Notes: a model not told the origin generated them from the sequence alone. DNA of 64,000 nucleotides from Clostridium beijerinckii (GCF_018223745.1 NZ_CP073653.1:2446001-2510000), one strand, 5' to 3'. Positions 35,885 to 45,600 are shown, numbered from the stretch's first letter. A program made the numbers and translations.

Positions 35885-35908
35885 TCAAAAATAAGGAGTG
35901 ACGAAAAA

Positions 35909-37576
35909 ATGAAAATTTCAAAGAAAAGTTGGACCACCGTAAGTGCTTTTGCAACTAGTTGTGTGTTCATGTTTAATGGAAGTAGTGCAGTAGCTTCCAC
36001 TAATCCAAAAGATTCTATAGTTATTGATACATCATCATCTACTAATCCAAAAGATTTTAAAGTTTATGATGAATCAAGCAATTTTACGATACCAGCAGAA
36101 ATTCCTGCATCAAAAATAGGGCTGCCTACATCAGGTGCTACGATAAGTTCAGCAACTATAGTGAAATCTGATGAAAAGGGTAATCTGAATGGAGAATACT
36201 GCAAGGTATTAGGTGCAATCCATCCAGTAGATAAAAATGCGCCAGACATTAACTTTCAGGTTAACCTTCCTGTAAAATGGAACAGTAAAATACTACAATA
36301 TGGTGGCGGCGGATTTGACGGTGCTCTGGTTACTGCTGATAGTGGATATTACGGGCAAATGGTTTCAGATCCAACACCTTTGGCTCAAGGGTATGTGACA
36401 TTTGGCAGTGATAGTGGTCATGTAAATTCTTCATATTGGGATAGTAAATGGGCGCTTAATGATGAAGCCTTAAATAATTTTGCCTCTGACCAGTTAAAGA
36501 AAACAAAAGATACAGTACTAGAAATAGTGCAGGCCTTTTATAAATCCAAGCCGTCTCAGGTATATTTTGTTGGCGGGTCTAATGGTGGACGAGAAGCGTT
36601 GAAGGTTGTGCAACATTTCCCAACAGAATATAACGGCGTTATTTGCTATTTCCCTGTATTAAACTGGGTACCTAAGGCAATTGCAGATAGCAGAAATGCA
36701 GATGCCGTACAAGCTAATAATGGAGCGGGTTGGATCAGTCCTGAACAGTATAAGCTTGTTAATCAAACCATCATTGGAATAGATGATGGACTAGACGGCG
36801 TTAAAGATGGCATAATAAGCAACATTTATGGAGCTGAAAAAGAGAAGGATGAAGTTTTAAAGGCTTTGAAAAATATATTATCAGATGCGCAGATAAAAAC
36901 ATTAGAAACATTTGCTTCATCTATGAAATTCAATTATCCTCTTGCCAATGGATTAACCACTATGCCGGGATATCCTGTTTTTAAGGGAGCACCTTTAGCC
37001 GATATGTATCTAAACCAATTTGGTACAGCACCAACTGCCAGAGATGGCTTAATGGCAGAAAGTGGGGATGCTGTTATTAAAAATATGATAGTTCGAGATG
37101 ATAATTTTAATCCTAAAAATTTTGATGCAGATAAATGGCGCGACAAAGTTGTACAAGCTTCAGAATTACTTGATGCTACAAATCCAGATATCTCAGCTTT
37201 TAAGAATAATGGAGGAAAATTGATTCTTATTCATGGAGCAGGAGATCAAATTGTTACCTTCCAAGGAACAATTGACTACTATAATCAGCTGATTGACAAA
37301 TTCGGTAAAGACTCTCTTGGCGAGTTTGTAAAATTCTATATGGTTCCAGGAAATGGCCATTATAACTCAGAAACTTGGAATATGGGATCCGATACATTGG
37401 GCGCATTAGATCAATGGGTAGTAAATAATAAGTCTCCTGAGAATTTGATTGTAACAGATCAATCTGAAAAGACTAAAGGTCGTACACGTCCGCTTTTGGA
37501 ATATCCTGCGTATCCAGAGTACAAAGGAAGCGGAGATGTAAATTCTGCTGAAAATTTTAGTAGAGCTACACCTTAA
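35909..37576 (+). CDS. Secreted tannase/feruloyl esterase-family protein
   Basis: 555 residues with a signal peptide (~1-30, cleavage near AVAS) and a short duplicated STNPKD segment. Alpha/beta-hydrolase of the tannase family: nucleophile in VGGSNGGREAL, catalytic Asp in LIHGAGDQIVTFQGT, His in VPGNGHYNSET, plus YGGGGFDGAL (oxyanion region) and GAGWISPEQYKLVNQ typical of the family. It would cleave ester bonds of gallates or hydroxycinnamates in plant matter outside the cell. The disulfide-forming cysteines beside Ser and His (CS-D-HC motif) of fungal enzymes are absent here. Own terminator. Confidence 0.9.
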   Translation: MKISKKSWTTVSAFATSCVFMFNGSSAVASTNPKDSIVIDTSSSTNPKDFKVYDESSNFTIPAEIPASKIGLPTSGATISSATIVKSDEKGNLNGEYCKVLGAIHPVDKNAPDINFQVNLPVKWNSKILQYGGGGFDGALVTADSGYYGQMVSDPTPLAQGYVTFGSDSGHVNSSYWDSKWALNDEALNNFASDQLKKTKDTVLEIVQAFYKSKPSQVYFVGGSNGGREALKVVQHFPTEYNGVICYFPVLNWVPKAIADSRNADAVQANNGAGWISPEQYKLVNQTIIGIDDGLDGVKDGIISNIYGAEKEKDEVLKALKNILSDAQIKTLETFASSMKFNYPLANGLTTMPGYPVFKGAPLADMYLNQFGTAPTARDGLMAESGDAVIKNMIVRDDNFNPKNFDADKWRDKVVQASELLDATNPDISAFKNNGGKLILIHGAGDQIVTFQGTIDYYNQLIDKFGKDSLGEFVKFYMVPGNGHYNSETWNMGSDTLGALDQWVVNNKSPENLIVTDQSEKTKGRTRPLLEYPAYPEYKGSGDVNSAENFSRATP

Positions 37577-37626
37577 TGAAATGGAAAGAGCTTATTCTGT
37601 TATATAATAAAATAATGCTGTTTAAT

Positions 37627-37662
37627 AAGTCGGGATAATTAATCCCGACTTCAACTTTTTCT
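37627..37662. terminator. Terminator after esterase gene
   Basis: Perfect 10-bp stem aagtcgggat (37627-37636) with atcccgactt (37642-37651), then caacttttt. The remaining gap to 37927 is empty. Confidence 0.85.
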
Positions 37663-37927
37663 AATTTTGACACGTTGAATATCATAGGATAAAACTTTGC
37701 ATTTTGATGCAAATGGGTTTGATTACTACTCAAAAGTAAGTATAGAATTAAAATAAAAAGATTTAAATAAGAAACCCCTACCACAAATTAGAAAAACAGT
37801 ATCATGGGAAGGAATGGATAGTAGAAGAGGCTCCATTAGCTTTTTATAGAGATAAGGGCTCTAGTAGTAATGATAAGAATAAATAAAAAAATATGAATAT
37901 TGAGTATTGCGTTTTATAATCTACAAT

Positions 37928-37973
37928 GTTATACTTCATTTAAGGTACATTAGTACCTTAAATGAAGTATAAC
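37928..37973 (+). promoter_or_regulatory. Perfect 21-bp inverted repeat before the ABC exporter operon
   Basis: Arms 37928-37948 and 37953-37973 are exact complements around a 4-base loop (atta); the outer part reads gttatacttcatttaagg. The ribosome site TTGGAGGTG begins at the next base. As DNA it is an ideal operator for the TetR protein encoded third in the operon; as RNA it would form a very stable hairpin next to the ribosome site. Confidence 0.75.
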
Positions 37974-37990
37974 TTGGAGGTGTTTACGTT

Positions 37991-38914
37991 TTGTCAATAA
38001 TACAAACGAAGAAGTTAACAAAGAGTTACGGATCAAAAAATAGTGTTTATGATATTAATCTGACAGCTAATGAAGGTGAAATATATGGCTTTCTAGGATT
38101 AAACGGTGCAGGAAAAACAACTACAATGAGGATGTTGCTTAAAATGGTTAATCCTACATCTGGTGAAATTTATTACTCTGGACAATCAATTTCAAAGCTA
38201 CCTTCTGAATTTTGGAATCAAGTGGGTTACTTAATTGAAACACCACATGCTTATCCCAACCTTACAGTAGAAGAAAATCTTATATTATATGCAAAGCAAA
38301 GACTAATACCAGATTCAGAAATTAAGAAACGAATAGATGACATTTCACAGCATCTATTGCTAGATAATTACCTACAGGTTAAGGTAAAAGATCTTTCTCT
38401 AGGAAACAATCAAAAAATTGGATTAGCTAAGGCGCTTATTCATAGGCCAAAAATTCTTTTGTTAGACGAACCAACAAATGGATTGGATCCGGAGGGGCTT
38501 GTAGTTGTTCGTAATTCTCTATTAGAAATGGCTAAAGAGGGGACAACTATTTTTATTTCAAGCCATCTATTAGATGAGATGGAAAAGCTGGTAAGCCGAA
38601 TTGGTATATTAGCGCATGGATGCCTGCTACGAGAATTAAATTTTTCGGAATTTGAAACCTGCAGAGAATCAAAGCTTTACATAAAAACAGATGGCTCCGT
38701 CGAGAATCTTGAACATTATCTTGCTACAAAAAACTTGCAATGCACATCAGTAAGTGAACAGGAAATACTTGTTTCGGATATATCTATTAACCAATATTCT
38801 GCTTTATTACAGCAGTTAGAAAATCAAAAATTGAATCCAATGATTTTTCAACCTGTAAATGAAAGCTTAGAAGAATTCTTTCTTAGAACAATTAAGGAGG
38901 GCAAATCATTATGA
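37991..38914 (+). CDS. ABC transporter ATP-binding protein (BcrA/LanF-like)
   Basis: 307 residues, TTG start 8 bases behind GGAGGTG. Walker A GLNGAGKTTT, Q-loop region, signature LSLGNNQKIGLAKALI (LSLGN instead of LSGGQ), Walker B ILLLDEPTNGLDPEG and switch FISSHLLDEMEKL. The C-terminal ~90 residues are the extension seen in bacitracin/lantibiotic-type exporters. It energises the permease encoded next, with which it overlaps by four bases (ATGA). Confidence 0.92.
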   Translation: MSIIQTKKLTKSYGSKNSVYDINLTANEGEIYGFLGLNGAGKTTTMRMLLKMVNPTSGEIYYSGQSISKLPSEFWNQVGYLIETPHAYPNLTVEENLILYAKQRLIPDSEIKKRIDDISQHLLLDNYLQVKVKDLSLGNNQKIGLAKALIHRPKILLLDEPTNGLDPEGLVVVRNSLLEMAKEGTTIFISSHLLDEMEKLVSRIGILAHGCLLRELNFSEFETCRESKLYIKTDGSVENLEHYLATKNLQCTSVSEQEILVSDISINQYSALLQQLENQKLNPMIFQPVNESLEEFFLRTIKEGKSL

Positions 38915-39609
38915 AACAGATATGGTCAATGACTAAAATTGAGTTTTACAAAATAATACGGGGGCATATACCAATTTATATTTTAGCTTTTTATAGTTTT
39001 TTGTTACTTATCCATATGCAGGATAAAACGTGGGAAGAATTTTTGAAAAATACTTTTTTTATGTATTCTACTGTTATTGGATTAATGGGATTTGGTATTT
39101 TAAGCAGCTGGGTATTTGGTAGAGAGTATCAGGATCAAACTTTTAAAGATCTTTTATCATTGCCAATTTCTCGTACAAGTTTAGTATGTGCAAAGTTTTT
39201 TGCTTTAGGATTAAGTTTTTTAGGCATAACGGTATTAGCAATTAGTGGGACATTTGCCATGGGTTTGTGCTTGGATTTTACAAATTTTGATGTGTTATTG
39301 ACTGGGACTCTTCTAAAAAGGTTAGGTATAGTAACACTCTATAATTGTAGTCTTAGTTTTCTATTCCCGCTTATCGCTAGCATCACGCGAGGAATATTGG
39401 CTCCCGTTAGTACTTCCTTTGTAGCTATAATTATAGCTGCCATTTTTGGATCACAGCCCTTAGGCCGTTATATCCCGTGGACAATTTCAGGAATATATTT
39501 AAATAATCCTCAGCTTATTAATTGGATCAGTAAATTAACGATTTTGGCTATTTTATTTATTGGTGTTTATGGTACTATATTATGGTGGAATTATGTAGAC
39601 CAAAAATAG
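38911..39609 (+). CDS. ABC-2 type permease
   Basis: 232 residues with six hydrophobic helices, the usual layout of BcrB/LanE-like permeases. FGREYQDQTFKDLLSLPISRTSLVCAKF after TM2 is the conserved coupling region of ABC-2 exporters. It overlaps the ATPase stop by ATGA, so translation is coupled. Likely role: export of, or protection from, a peptide antibiotic or similar compound; inference from family. Confidence 0.9.
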   Translation: MKQIWSMTKIEFYKIIRGHIPIYILAFYSFLLLIHMQDKTWEEFLKNTFFMYSTVIGLMGFGILSSWVFGREYQDQTFKDLLSLPISRTSLVCAKFFALGLSFLGITVLAISGTFAMGLCLDFTNFDVLLTGTLLKRLGIVTLYNCSLSFLFPLIASITRGILAPVSTSFVAIIIAAIFGSQPLGRYIPWTISGIYLNNPQLINWISKLTILAILFIGVYGTILWWNYVDQK

Positions 39610-39620
39610 GAGGTTGTATC

Positions 39621-40211
39621 ATGAATGAAAATGTTAGTAGACGCCGTGGCGTTATACTTGAAAATGCGATTTTAGATCAGGCTTGGTTATTGCTTAATCA
39701 AATAGGATATAGCAAATTGACTATGGATGAGGTAGCTCGTGCTGCAAAAACCAACAAAAATGCTATTTATCGTCGATGGCCACAAAAATGTTATCTTATT
39801 TTTGCCGCATTAAGCCGACATGCACCATCAATAGAATTAGAAGTCAGTGATCATGGTTCGCTAAGAGAAGATTTAAAGGCCTTATTTAATGTTTTAAATC
39901 TATTTGAAATTATCAGGCCCGATGATCTACGAGATGTAATTTTAGATATGCTTTCTAATATGACGCCTTACGATTTATTTAATGTTATAAACAACGGAAA
40001 TGGTCTTCGTGAATCAACTGAAACTATTATAACGCGAGCTAATCATCGTAAAGAGATTTCACTTTCAGTAGATAATATTTCTGAAAAGGCTTTAAATTTA
40101 CCAGCTATACTAATTATAAATGAGCTTGTTTTACATGGAAGGATCACAGAAACGAATGCCGAGGATATTATTGACAATATTTTACTTCCGATATATAAAG
40201 CGAGTAAATAA
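39621..40211 (+). CDS. TetR-family regulator
   Basis: 196 residues from ATG 39621 (ribosome site AGGAGG; an in-frame ATG upstream within the permease gene has none). The N-terminal helix-turn-helix is ILDQAWLLLNQIGYSKLTMDEVARAAKTNKNAIYRRWPQK-like, split as helices 1-3; the C-terminal domain is divergent, as usual for the ligand-binding part. Third gene of the exporter operon, so it most likely represses it through the palindrome at 37928-37973. Confidence 0.92.
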   Translation: MNENVSRRRGVILENAILDQAWLLLNQIGYSKLTMDEVARAAKTNKNAIYRRWPQKCYLIFAALSRHAPSIELEVSDHGSLREDLKALFNVLNLFEIIRPDDLRDVILDMLSNMTPYDLFNVINNGNGLRESTETIITRANHRKEISLSVDNISEKALNLPAILIINELVLHGRITETNAEDIIDNILLPIYKASK

Positions 40212-40315
40212 GCTAATTGGTAAGAATAACATGGGACTTATAATTAAGATTCCTTTGTTATTTCTTAATAAAGAAAAGAGCTGGATTCATAGCATAAAGA
40301 CAATTAGATTAGATT

Positions 40316-40362
40316 TAAAAGGTTCAAATGTTGATTAAAAAATAATACTTGGACCTTTTATT
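40316..40362 (+). terminator. Terminator of exporter operon
   Basis: Stem aaaaggttcaa (about 40317-40327) with ttggacctttt (40349-40359), one G-U/mismatch, then a T/A tail. Confidence 0.65.
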
Positions 40363-40485
40363 AATTAGCTCAATATCTAATTTAGGGAATGATTTATGTA
40401 GGCTAAAAAATGAGCTATCGCTAATGGATTTTAATCCGCTAATGCGACAGCCCTTATAATGCCTATTTTAATTTCCTAATAGGAT

Positions 40486-41907
40486 CTACTTACTAAACCA
40501 TGCTTTACTAAGTAAATTAACGCCTTCAGCAATATCACTGTCAGTCATCCCACCAAAACCAAGAAGAACCATATTATTAGGATATTTATCCTTGCGTAAC
40601 CAATATGTAGATACAGGAGAAACTGTAACGCCGTATTCTTTAGCTTTTTCTATTATCTCTTCTTCAGATAATCCATTATTTAATTCTAGCAAGATATGCA
40701 AACCTGCATTTTTACCATGAATAATAACATTATCTCCCATAAATTTATGAATAGAGTGGATTAACATATCATGTCTTCTTTTGTTTAGGAGAGATATCTT
40801 GCGCAGATGACTATCCCAATGTCCTAAATGCATAAACTGTTGAATGATTTTTTGCTCAACTATTGGAACTGAGGTTTGGTAGCTACTAAAAAATTTATCA
40901 TATATTTCTAGTAATGATTGGGGTAATACCATATAATTCAATCTCAAGCTTGGGGACAAAGATTTTGAAAAAGTTCCAATATATATAACACAGCCTTCTG
41001 AATCAATACCTTGTATTGAAGGAATTGGCCTTGAATTATAACGAAGTTCACTATCATAATCATCTTCAATTATAAATCCATTCTCTCTTCTTGCCCAATC
41101 TAATAATTGCAATCTTTTTTGAATTGGCATCACTGATCCAGTAGGAAATTGATGTGAAGGAGTTACATATACTATCTTTGCGGAATTATTTTCTAATTCA
41201 GCAATATTTATTCCATCCTTGTCTAAGCTAATTGGAACAACATCATATCCGTTATTGTTAAAAATCTTTCTTGCGCCAATGTAGCCAGGATCTTCTAAAG
41301 CTACTTTAGAAAAATTGTTTCTGAATATCTGGCATAGTAAACTTAAACACTGCTCAAAGCCTGAAGTAATGATAATTTGTTCTGGAGTACATGAGACCCC
41401 TCTTGATTTATTTAAATAATCCATCATTTCTATTCGTAATTCTTTTTCACCTTTACTGCTAGTATAAGATGTCATAACCTCACCATCTATAGATGCTAAG
41501 CATTTATTTGATATCCTCCTCCATAAGCGCAAAGGAAAATCAGAAGCACGTAGCTTTCCATATTTGAAATTATACTTATAGTTATTATCAGAATTCATCT
41601 CAGGTAACGTTGTTTTATGATTCTTAATATTGTCAGAGTTCTCTCCCTTTAACTTAGTGATTAACATACTATCTAGTTTTTCAACTATGAACCCACTGCC
41701 TGCTTTACTTGTAACATATCCTTCAGAAGAAAGTTGCATATAAGCACTTTCTACTGTATTTCTGCTGACATTTAATGTTGCTGCAAGCGTTCGTGTTGAA
41801 TATAGCTTACTACCTTCCAGAATTTGTCCTGAAATTATCTCTTCTTTTAACTGCTCGTAAATTTGCAAATACAGTGGAACTCTTGAATCATTATCTAGAA
41901 CAATCAT
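40486..41907 (-). CDS. MocR/PdxR-type regulator (GntR plus aminotransferase domain)
   Basis: 473 residues. GntR winged helix at ~1-75 (PLYLQIYEQLKEEIISGQI, LAATLNVSRNTVESAYMQL) and a class I aminotransferase-like domain (~110-470), with the PLP-binding Lys in IYIGTFSKSLSPSLR, Asp/Tyr pocket in IVYVTPSHQFPTG and IIEDDYDSELRY. MocR proteins sense PLP or amino-type ligands and often regulate a divergent gene; here that is the flavin-barrel gene at 42083, separated by 175 bp. Start ATG at 41907 with GGAGAG upstream. Confidence 0.93.
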   Translation of the reverse strand: MIVLDNDSRVPLYLQIYEQLKEEIISGQILEGSKLYSTRTLAATLNVSRNTVESAYMQLSSEGYVTSKAGSGFIVEKLDSMLITKLKGENSDNIKNHKTTLPEMNSDNNYKYNFKYGKLRASDFPLRLWRRISNKCLASIDGEVMTSYTSSKGEKELRIEMMDYLNKSRGVSCTPEQIIITSGFEQCLSLLCQIFRNNFSKVALEDPGYIGARKIFNNNGYDVVPISLDKDGINIAELENNSAKIVYVTPSHQFPTGSVMPIQKRLQLLDWARRENGFIIEDDYDSELRYNSRPIPSIQGIDSEGCVIYIGTFSKSLSPSLRLNYMVLPQSLLEIYDKFFSSYQTSVPIVEQKIIQQFMHLGHWDSHLRKISLLNKRRHDMLIHSIHKFMGDNVIIHGKNAGLHILLELNNGLSEEEIIEKAKEYGVTVSPVSTYWLRKDKYPNNMVLLGFGGMTDSDIAEGVNLLSKAWFSK

Positions 41908-42082
41908 TTTTTTAAAACACTCTCCTTATGAACTGTATCCAATAAAATAAAAAGAATTGGCACTTTTGATGATTACACATCGATTGTATAATTGTTTTAT
42001 AGAAAAGTCAATGTGCATAAATTAAGACTTTTTAAAAATATTAAAATAATAAAATTTGTAAAATTACAGAGGAGGAATTTAA

Positions 42083-42454
42083 ATGTTAAATGAAAAATTG
42101 CTTGAAGTTATATCACATGAAGGTGTAGTAGCTATAGTATCTTGTAGTAACAATGAGGCACATGTAGTTAATACTTGGAATTCATATGTTGTTGCTACTG
42201 AAGATGGAAGATTATTAATACCAGCAGCTGGAATGAGAAGAACTCAAAAAAATATAGAACAAAATAACAAAGTTAAGGTTACTTTAGGAAGTAAAGAAGT
42301 AATGGGACATATGTATATGGGAGCAGGATTCTTAATAGAAGGAACTGCAAAATTCCTTGAAGAGGGTTCAGATTTTGATATGATGAAAGAAAAATTTTCT
42401 TTCTTAAGTAGAGTATTAGAGATAACAGTTATATCTGCTAAGCAAACTATATAG
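42083..42454 (+). CDS. Pyridoxamine-phosphate-oxidase-like split-barrel protein
   Basis: 123 residues, start behind GAGGAGG. Split-barrel FMN-binding fold: VAIVSCSNNEAHVVNTWNSYVV, RLLIPAAGMRRTQKNIEQNNKVKVTLGS, GFLIEGTAKFLEEG. Probably binds FMN; too short for a complete PdxH, so a true PLP-forming role is not supported. Divergent from the MocR gene, whose product is the likely regulator. Confidence 0.85.
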   Translation: MLNEKLLEVISHEGVVAIVSCSNNEAHVVNTWNSYVVATEDGRLLIPAAGMRRTQKNIEQNNKVKVTLGSKEVMGHMYMGAGFLIEGTAKFLEEGSDFDMMKEKFSFLSRVLEITVISAKQTI

Positions 42455-42476
42455 TAATAATATAACATAGCTTTTG

Positions 42477-42525
42477 AAAAAGAGTACTTTATATTTAGTG
42501 AAATATCTAAAAAAGTACTCTTTTT
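42477..42525 (+). terminator. Terminator after split-barrel gene
   Basis: Perfect 14-bp stem aaaaagagtacttt (42477-42490) with its complement at 42512-42525, which ends in the T run. The gap on to 42849 is otherwise empty. Confidence 0.85.
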
Positions 42526-42849
42526 AGATACTATTAATATGGATTATGTAAGTTTAATTCAGCAATATATATAGGATATAGGACTATATAATATGAGAAG
42601 TTGCATAGCAATTGATTATGTTCGTATATAAATAATCTTATCTATCAATTAGAGGGCAGTTTATTAAAGATAGGATAAAGGTAATTATTGTAGGAAAACA
42701 GTTAGGATATTAATATTGACTCATACCTAAGGGTAGGAATTAAAATAGGTGTATAAAGAAAAAATAGCTATTCATATGATTTGCGCAATATATAGATTTG
42801 TAGTAGCAATTCATGAAAAATATGGAAAAAACAAAAGGAGGAACATAAA

Positions 42850-43968
42850 TTGAAAGTTGATTTTTATACATCTAAAAGAGAATATGAAGAACATAAACAA
42901 GAGTTTGATAATGCTGTTATTAGCGTTATGCAAGAAGGGATTTCAACCCTTGGAAAAGAGGTAACTGATTTTGAAAAATCTATTGAGGAGTTTACTGGAG
43001 CTAAACATGCAATTGCTGTTGCATCTGGAACTGATGCGCTAATTTTAACTTCGGATATTTTAGGGTTTGAAAGCGGAAAAGAAGTCATCACATCTCCATT
43101 TACATTTCTTGCATCTACTTCATGTATAACAAGAAGAGGGGGAAAACCAGTTTTTGTAGATGTTGATGAGGAGACTTTTAATATTGATGCAAATAAAATA
43201 GAAGAAAAAGTTACTAAAAATACTGTTGGTATAGTTCCGATTCATCTTTTTTCACAAATGGCTGATATGGATAAAATAATGGACATAGCAGGTAAACATA
43301 ATTTGAGAGTACTTGAAGATGCTGCTGAGGGATTTGGAATGAGATGGAAAGGAAATGGGTCTGAATATAAACATTCAGGCACTATTGGAGATTTTGGGAT
43401 TTTCTCATTCTTTCCAACCAAGACTCTTGGTGGTTTTGGGGATGGAGGAATGATAGTAACAAATAATGATGAATTAGCTAGATTAGCTAGAATGTATAGA
43501 GTTCACGGAGCATCAAAAAAATATCACTATGAGCATATTGGATACAATTCAAGATTAGATACTATACAGGCAGCTATTCTTCAAGTGAAAATGAAATACA
43601 TAAAAGAAAGCATTAAAAAGAGAGAAATAGTTGCCAATTGGTATTTTGATAGGTTAAAAGATTGTCAGGAATTAAAATTTGCCACTTTGAAAGGCGAGCA
43701 AAATCTTGTGTATTATGTATTTAATATATTAACAGAAAAGAGAGATGAACTTGGAGAATACTTAAAGAAAAATCAGATTCAATTTAGTATTTATTATCCT
43801 ATACCATTACATCTTCAAAGGTGTTTCAGTTATTTAGGTTATAAAAAAGGAGATTTTCCGGTTGCTGAAAGTATATGTGAGAGAATACTTGCACTTCCAA
43901 TATATCCTCAAATAACAGAAGCAGAAGTTGATTTTGTATGTGAAACTATAAAAAATTTTTTTAGATAA
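42850..43968 (+). CDS. DegT/DnrJ/EryC1/StrS-family aminotransferase
   Basis: 372 residues, TTG start behind AAAAGGAGG. PLP-dependent sugar aminotransferase fold: AVASGTDALILTSDIL, TSPFTFLASTSCITRRGGKPVFVDV, VLEDAAEGFGMRW (Asp binding the pyridine N), and the PLP Lys in FSFFPTKTLGGFGDGG. Family members aminate nucleotide-linked keto-sugars for surface glycans or antibiotics. No sugar-nucleotide or glycosyltransferase gene lies beside it, so its pathway is unknown. Confidence 0.92.
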   Translation: MKVDFYTSKREYEEHKQEFDNAVISVMQEGISTLGKEVTDFEKSIEEFTGAKHAIAVASGTDALILTSDILGFESGKEVITSPFTFLASTSCITRRGGKPVFVDVDEETFNIDANKIEEKVTKNTVGIVPIHLFSQMADMDKIMDIAGKHNLRVLEDAAEGFGMRWKGNGSEYKHSGTIGDFGIFSFFPTKTLGGFGDGGMIVTNNDELARLARMYRVHGASKKYHYEHIGYNSRLDTIQAAILQVKMKYIKESIKKREIVANWYFDRLKDCQELKFATLKGEQNLVYYVFNILTEKRDELGEYLKKNQIQFSIYYPIPLHLQRCFSYLGYKKGDFPVAESICERILALPIYPQITEAEVDFVCETIKNFFR

Positions 43969-44084
43969 TATTAGAAGACTATAAAGGTGAGTTAGAGAGT
44001 TAAAAATACTAGAAACTTTACATAATATATAGATTTGATGTAGTAAATTATAAAAATGTTCTTTGAAAATTGAATAATGCGATT

Positions 44085-44104
44085 TTTACAAGATATACTA
44101 TAAT
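44085..44104 (+). promoter_or_regulatory. Promoter of GNAT gene (TTTACA-N8-TATAAT)
   Basis: TTTACA 44085-44090 and TATAAT 44099-44104. The preceding ~30 bp (tgttctttgaaaattgaataatgcgat) closely match those before 45526, so the two promoters are duplicates. Confidence 0.5.
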
Positions 44105-44191
44105 TAATGCATGATAGTAAATTATGGTGAAATACTACTAGCGCATAGTTATATCGAAATAAAATCATAAAGTATAAAGAGGAGAGAGAAT

Positions 44192-44644
44192 ATGGAAAAT
44201 ATAAAAATTAAAAAAGCTGATTTAGAAGATTTTGAGTTGGTTGGAAACTTATTCAATAAGTATAGAATATTTTATGGACAAGATTCAAATTTAGAATCTT
44301 CAAAGAAATTTATTGAGGAACGAATGATACATAATGAATCAGTAATTTTTATTATCATGAAAGACTCAATAATACCTCTAGGATTTGTTCAATTATACCC
44401 ATCTTTTTCATCAGTATCCATGAAAAGAATATGGATACTAAATGATTTATATGTTGAAGAAAGTGCGAGAAAGAAAGGTATAGGTAAAAGTTTAATGAAT
44501 AAAGCAAAAGAGTTTGCATTTGAAACAGGAGCAAAAGGATTAACCTTATCAACTGCAATAGATAATACTACTGCACAAAAACTATATGAACAATCAGGGT
44601 ATAAAAGAAATGAAATGTTCTATCAGTATAGTTATTTTTTTTAA
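44192..44644 (+). CDS. GNAT-family N-acetyltransferase
   Basis: 150 residues, complete. Acetyl-CoA-binding motif A: ILNDLYVEESARKKGIGKSLM (R/Q-x-x-G-x-G/A), motif B: LTLSTAIDNTTAQKLYEQSGYKRNEMF. The acceptor substrate cannot be read from sequence. Start behind AGGAGAG. Confidence 0.9.
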   Translation: MENIKIKKADLEDFELVGNLFNKYRIFYGQDSNLESSKKFIEERMIHNESVIFIIMKDSIIPLGFVQLYPSFSSVSMKRIWILNDLYVEESARKKGIGKSLMNKAKEFAFETGAKGLTLSTAIDNTTAQKLYEQSGYKRNEMFYQYSYFF

Positions 44645-44768
44645 TAAACAAACTAAAATGTATTCAAGTTTAATTTCCGTTTTACGGTCATGCTTTAATT
44701 TTATATTCAATATATAAGATTTACACTATTCTTAAATTATGAATTACTAAAAATAAATAGCAAATTAT

Positions 44769-44806
44769 AAAATCGCATTATTCAAGAGATTGAATTTGCG
44801 GTTTTT
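44769..44806 (+). terminator. Terminator after GNAT gene
   Basis: Stem aaatcgcattattcaa with ttgaatttgcggtttttt (44769-44806), some mismatches, T run at the end. The rest of 44645-45028 holds a second hairpin (cttaatgtag 44984 with ctacattaag 45015) behind the minus-strand pseudogene. Confidence 0.7.
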
Positions 44807-45028
44807 TACTGCACAATATGAGTAGAAATTATTAAGCAAAGAAGTGATAAATGGGATAGTAAACATTATTAATATGGTAGGTATAGAGATAGCATAAATG
44901 ATAATAAATTAATTAATTCATAGTACAATTGAACAAACAATAGATATTATAAGTTAATCATGTGAGAAATTCTCAAAGGATAGGCTTAATGTAGCGAGTA
45001 GATTGAGTATAACCACTACATTAAGAGT

Positions 45029-45385
45029 TTATTTATAAGGAGAAATAGCTACTTCTCCGTTGCCAAGTACTATCCCAGTATCCCCATTATGAAGAGTACC
45101 TAGTTTTACAATTTCATCTGTTTCATCTAAGTGTATAAATTGTATAAGTTTACCGTTACTATCAACTGTTATTAAAGTAACAGTTGTATTTGGAGTTATA
45201 AGTTTAGCAGTGACCTTATATCCTTCTAACAAGGAAAGAGAATAGATGCCTTGTTTATAAGTAGCTGAAATAGGTTATATTTCTTGTTCTGAAACTTCAG
45301 CCATTGGAGACGGATGCATTTCTGCAATTATAGTAAAGGTGAATATATATATTAAAAATATAATCAAGAATTTCTTTATTTTCAT
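45029..45385 (-). pseudogene. Secreted or membrane-anchored small protein broken by an in-frame TAA
   Basis: The minus-strand frame starts ATG 45385 behind GGAGGTAAATGTT with a signal-like helix (MKIKKFLIIFLIYIFTFTII), runs to a TAA at 45277-45275 after VSEQEI, and continues in the same frame with PISATYKQGIYSLSLLEGYK to a normal stop at 45029. The continuation is rich in beta strands (TAKLITPNTTVTLITVD). One nonsense mutation separates the halves. Family not recognised. Confidence 0.65.
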
Positions 45386-45525
45386 AACATTTACCTCCGC
45401 TATTATTATTTTGTTATTTTTATGAAAATATACACCCATGTGTAGCTGAATTATTTTATACACAATACTACTAATGCGAAGTAGCTATTTTAAATATTAT
45501 TCTTTGAAAATTGAGCAATGGGATG

Positions 45526-45545
45526 TTTACAAAATATGTTATAAT
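45526..45545 (+). promoter_or_regulatory. Promoter (TTTACA-N8-TATAAT)
   Basis: TTTACA 45526-45531 and TATAAT 45540-45545 with extended TATGT. Duplicate of the promoter at 44085 including upstream sequence (ttctttgaaaattga). Confidence 0.5.
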
Positions 45546-45600
45546 CGATTCGTAATGGTAAATTATTGTCAATGATTAATTAATACTAGGGAGGAAGTTC

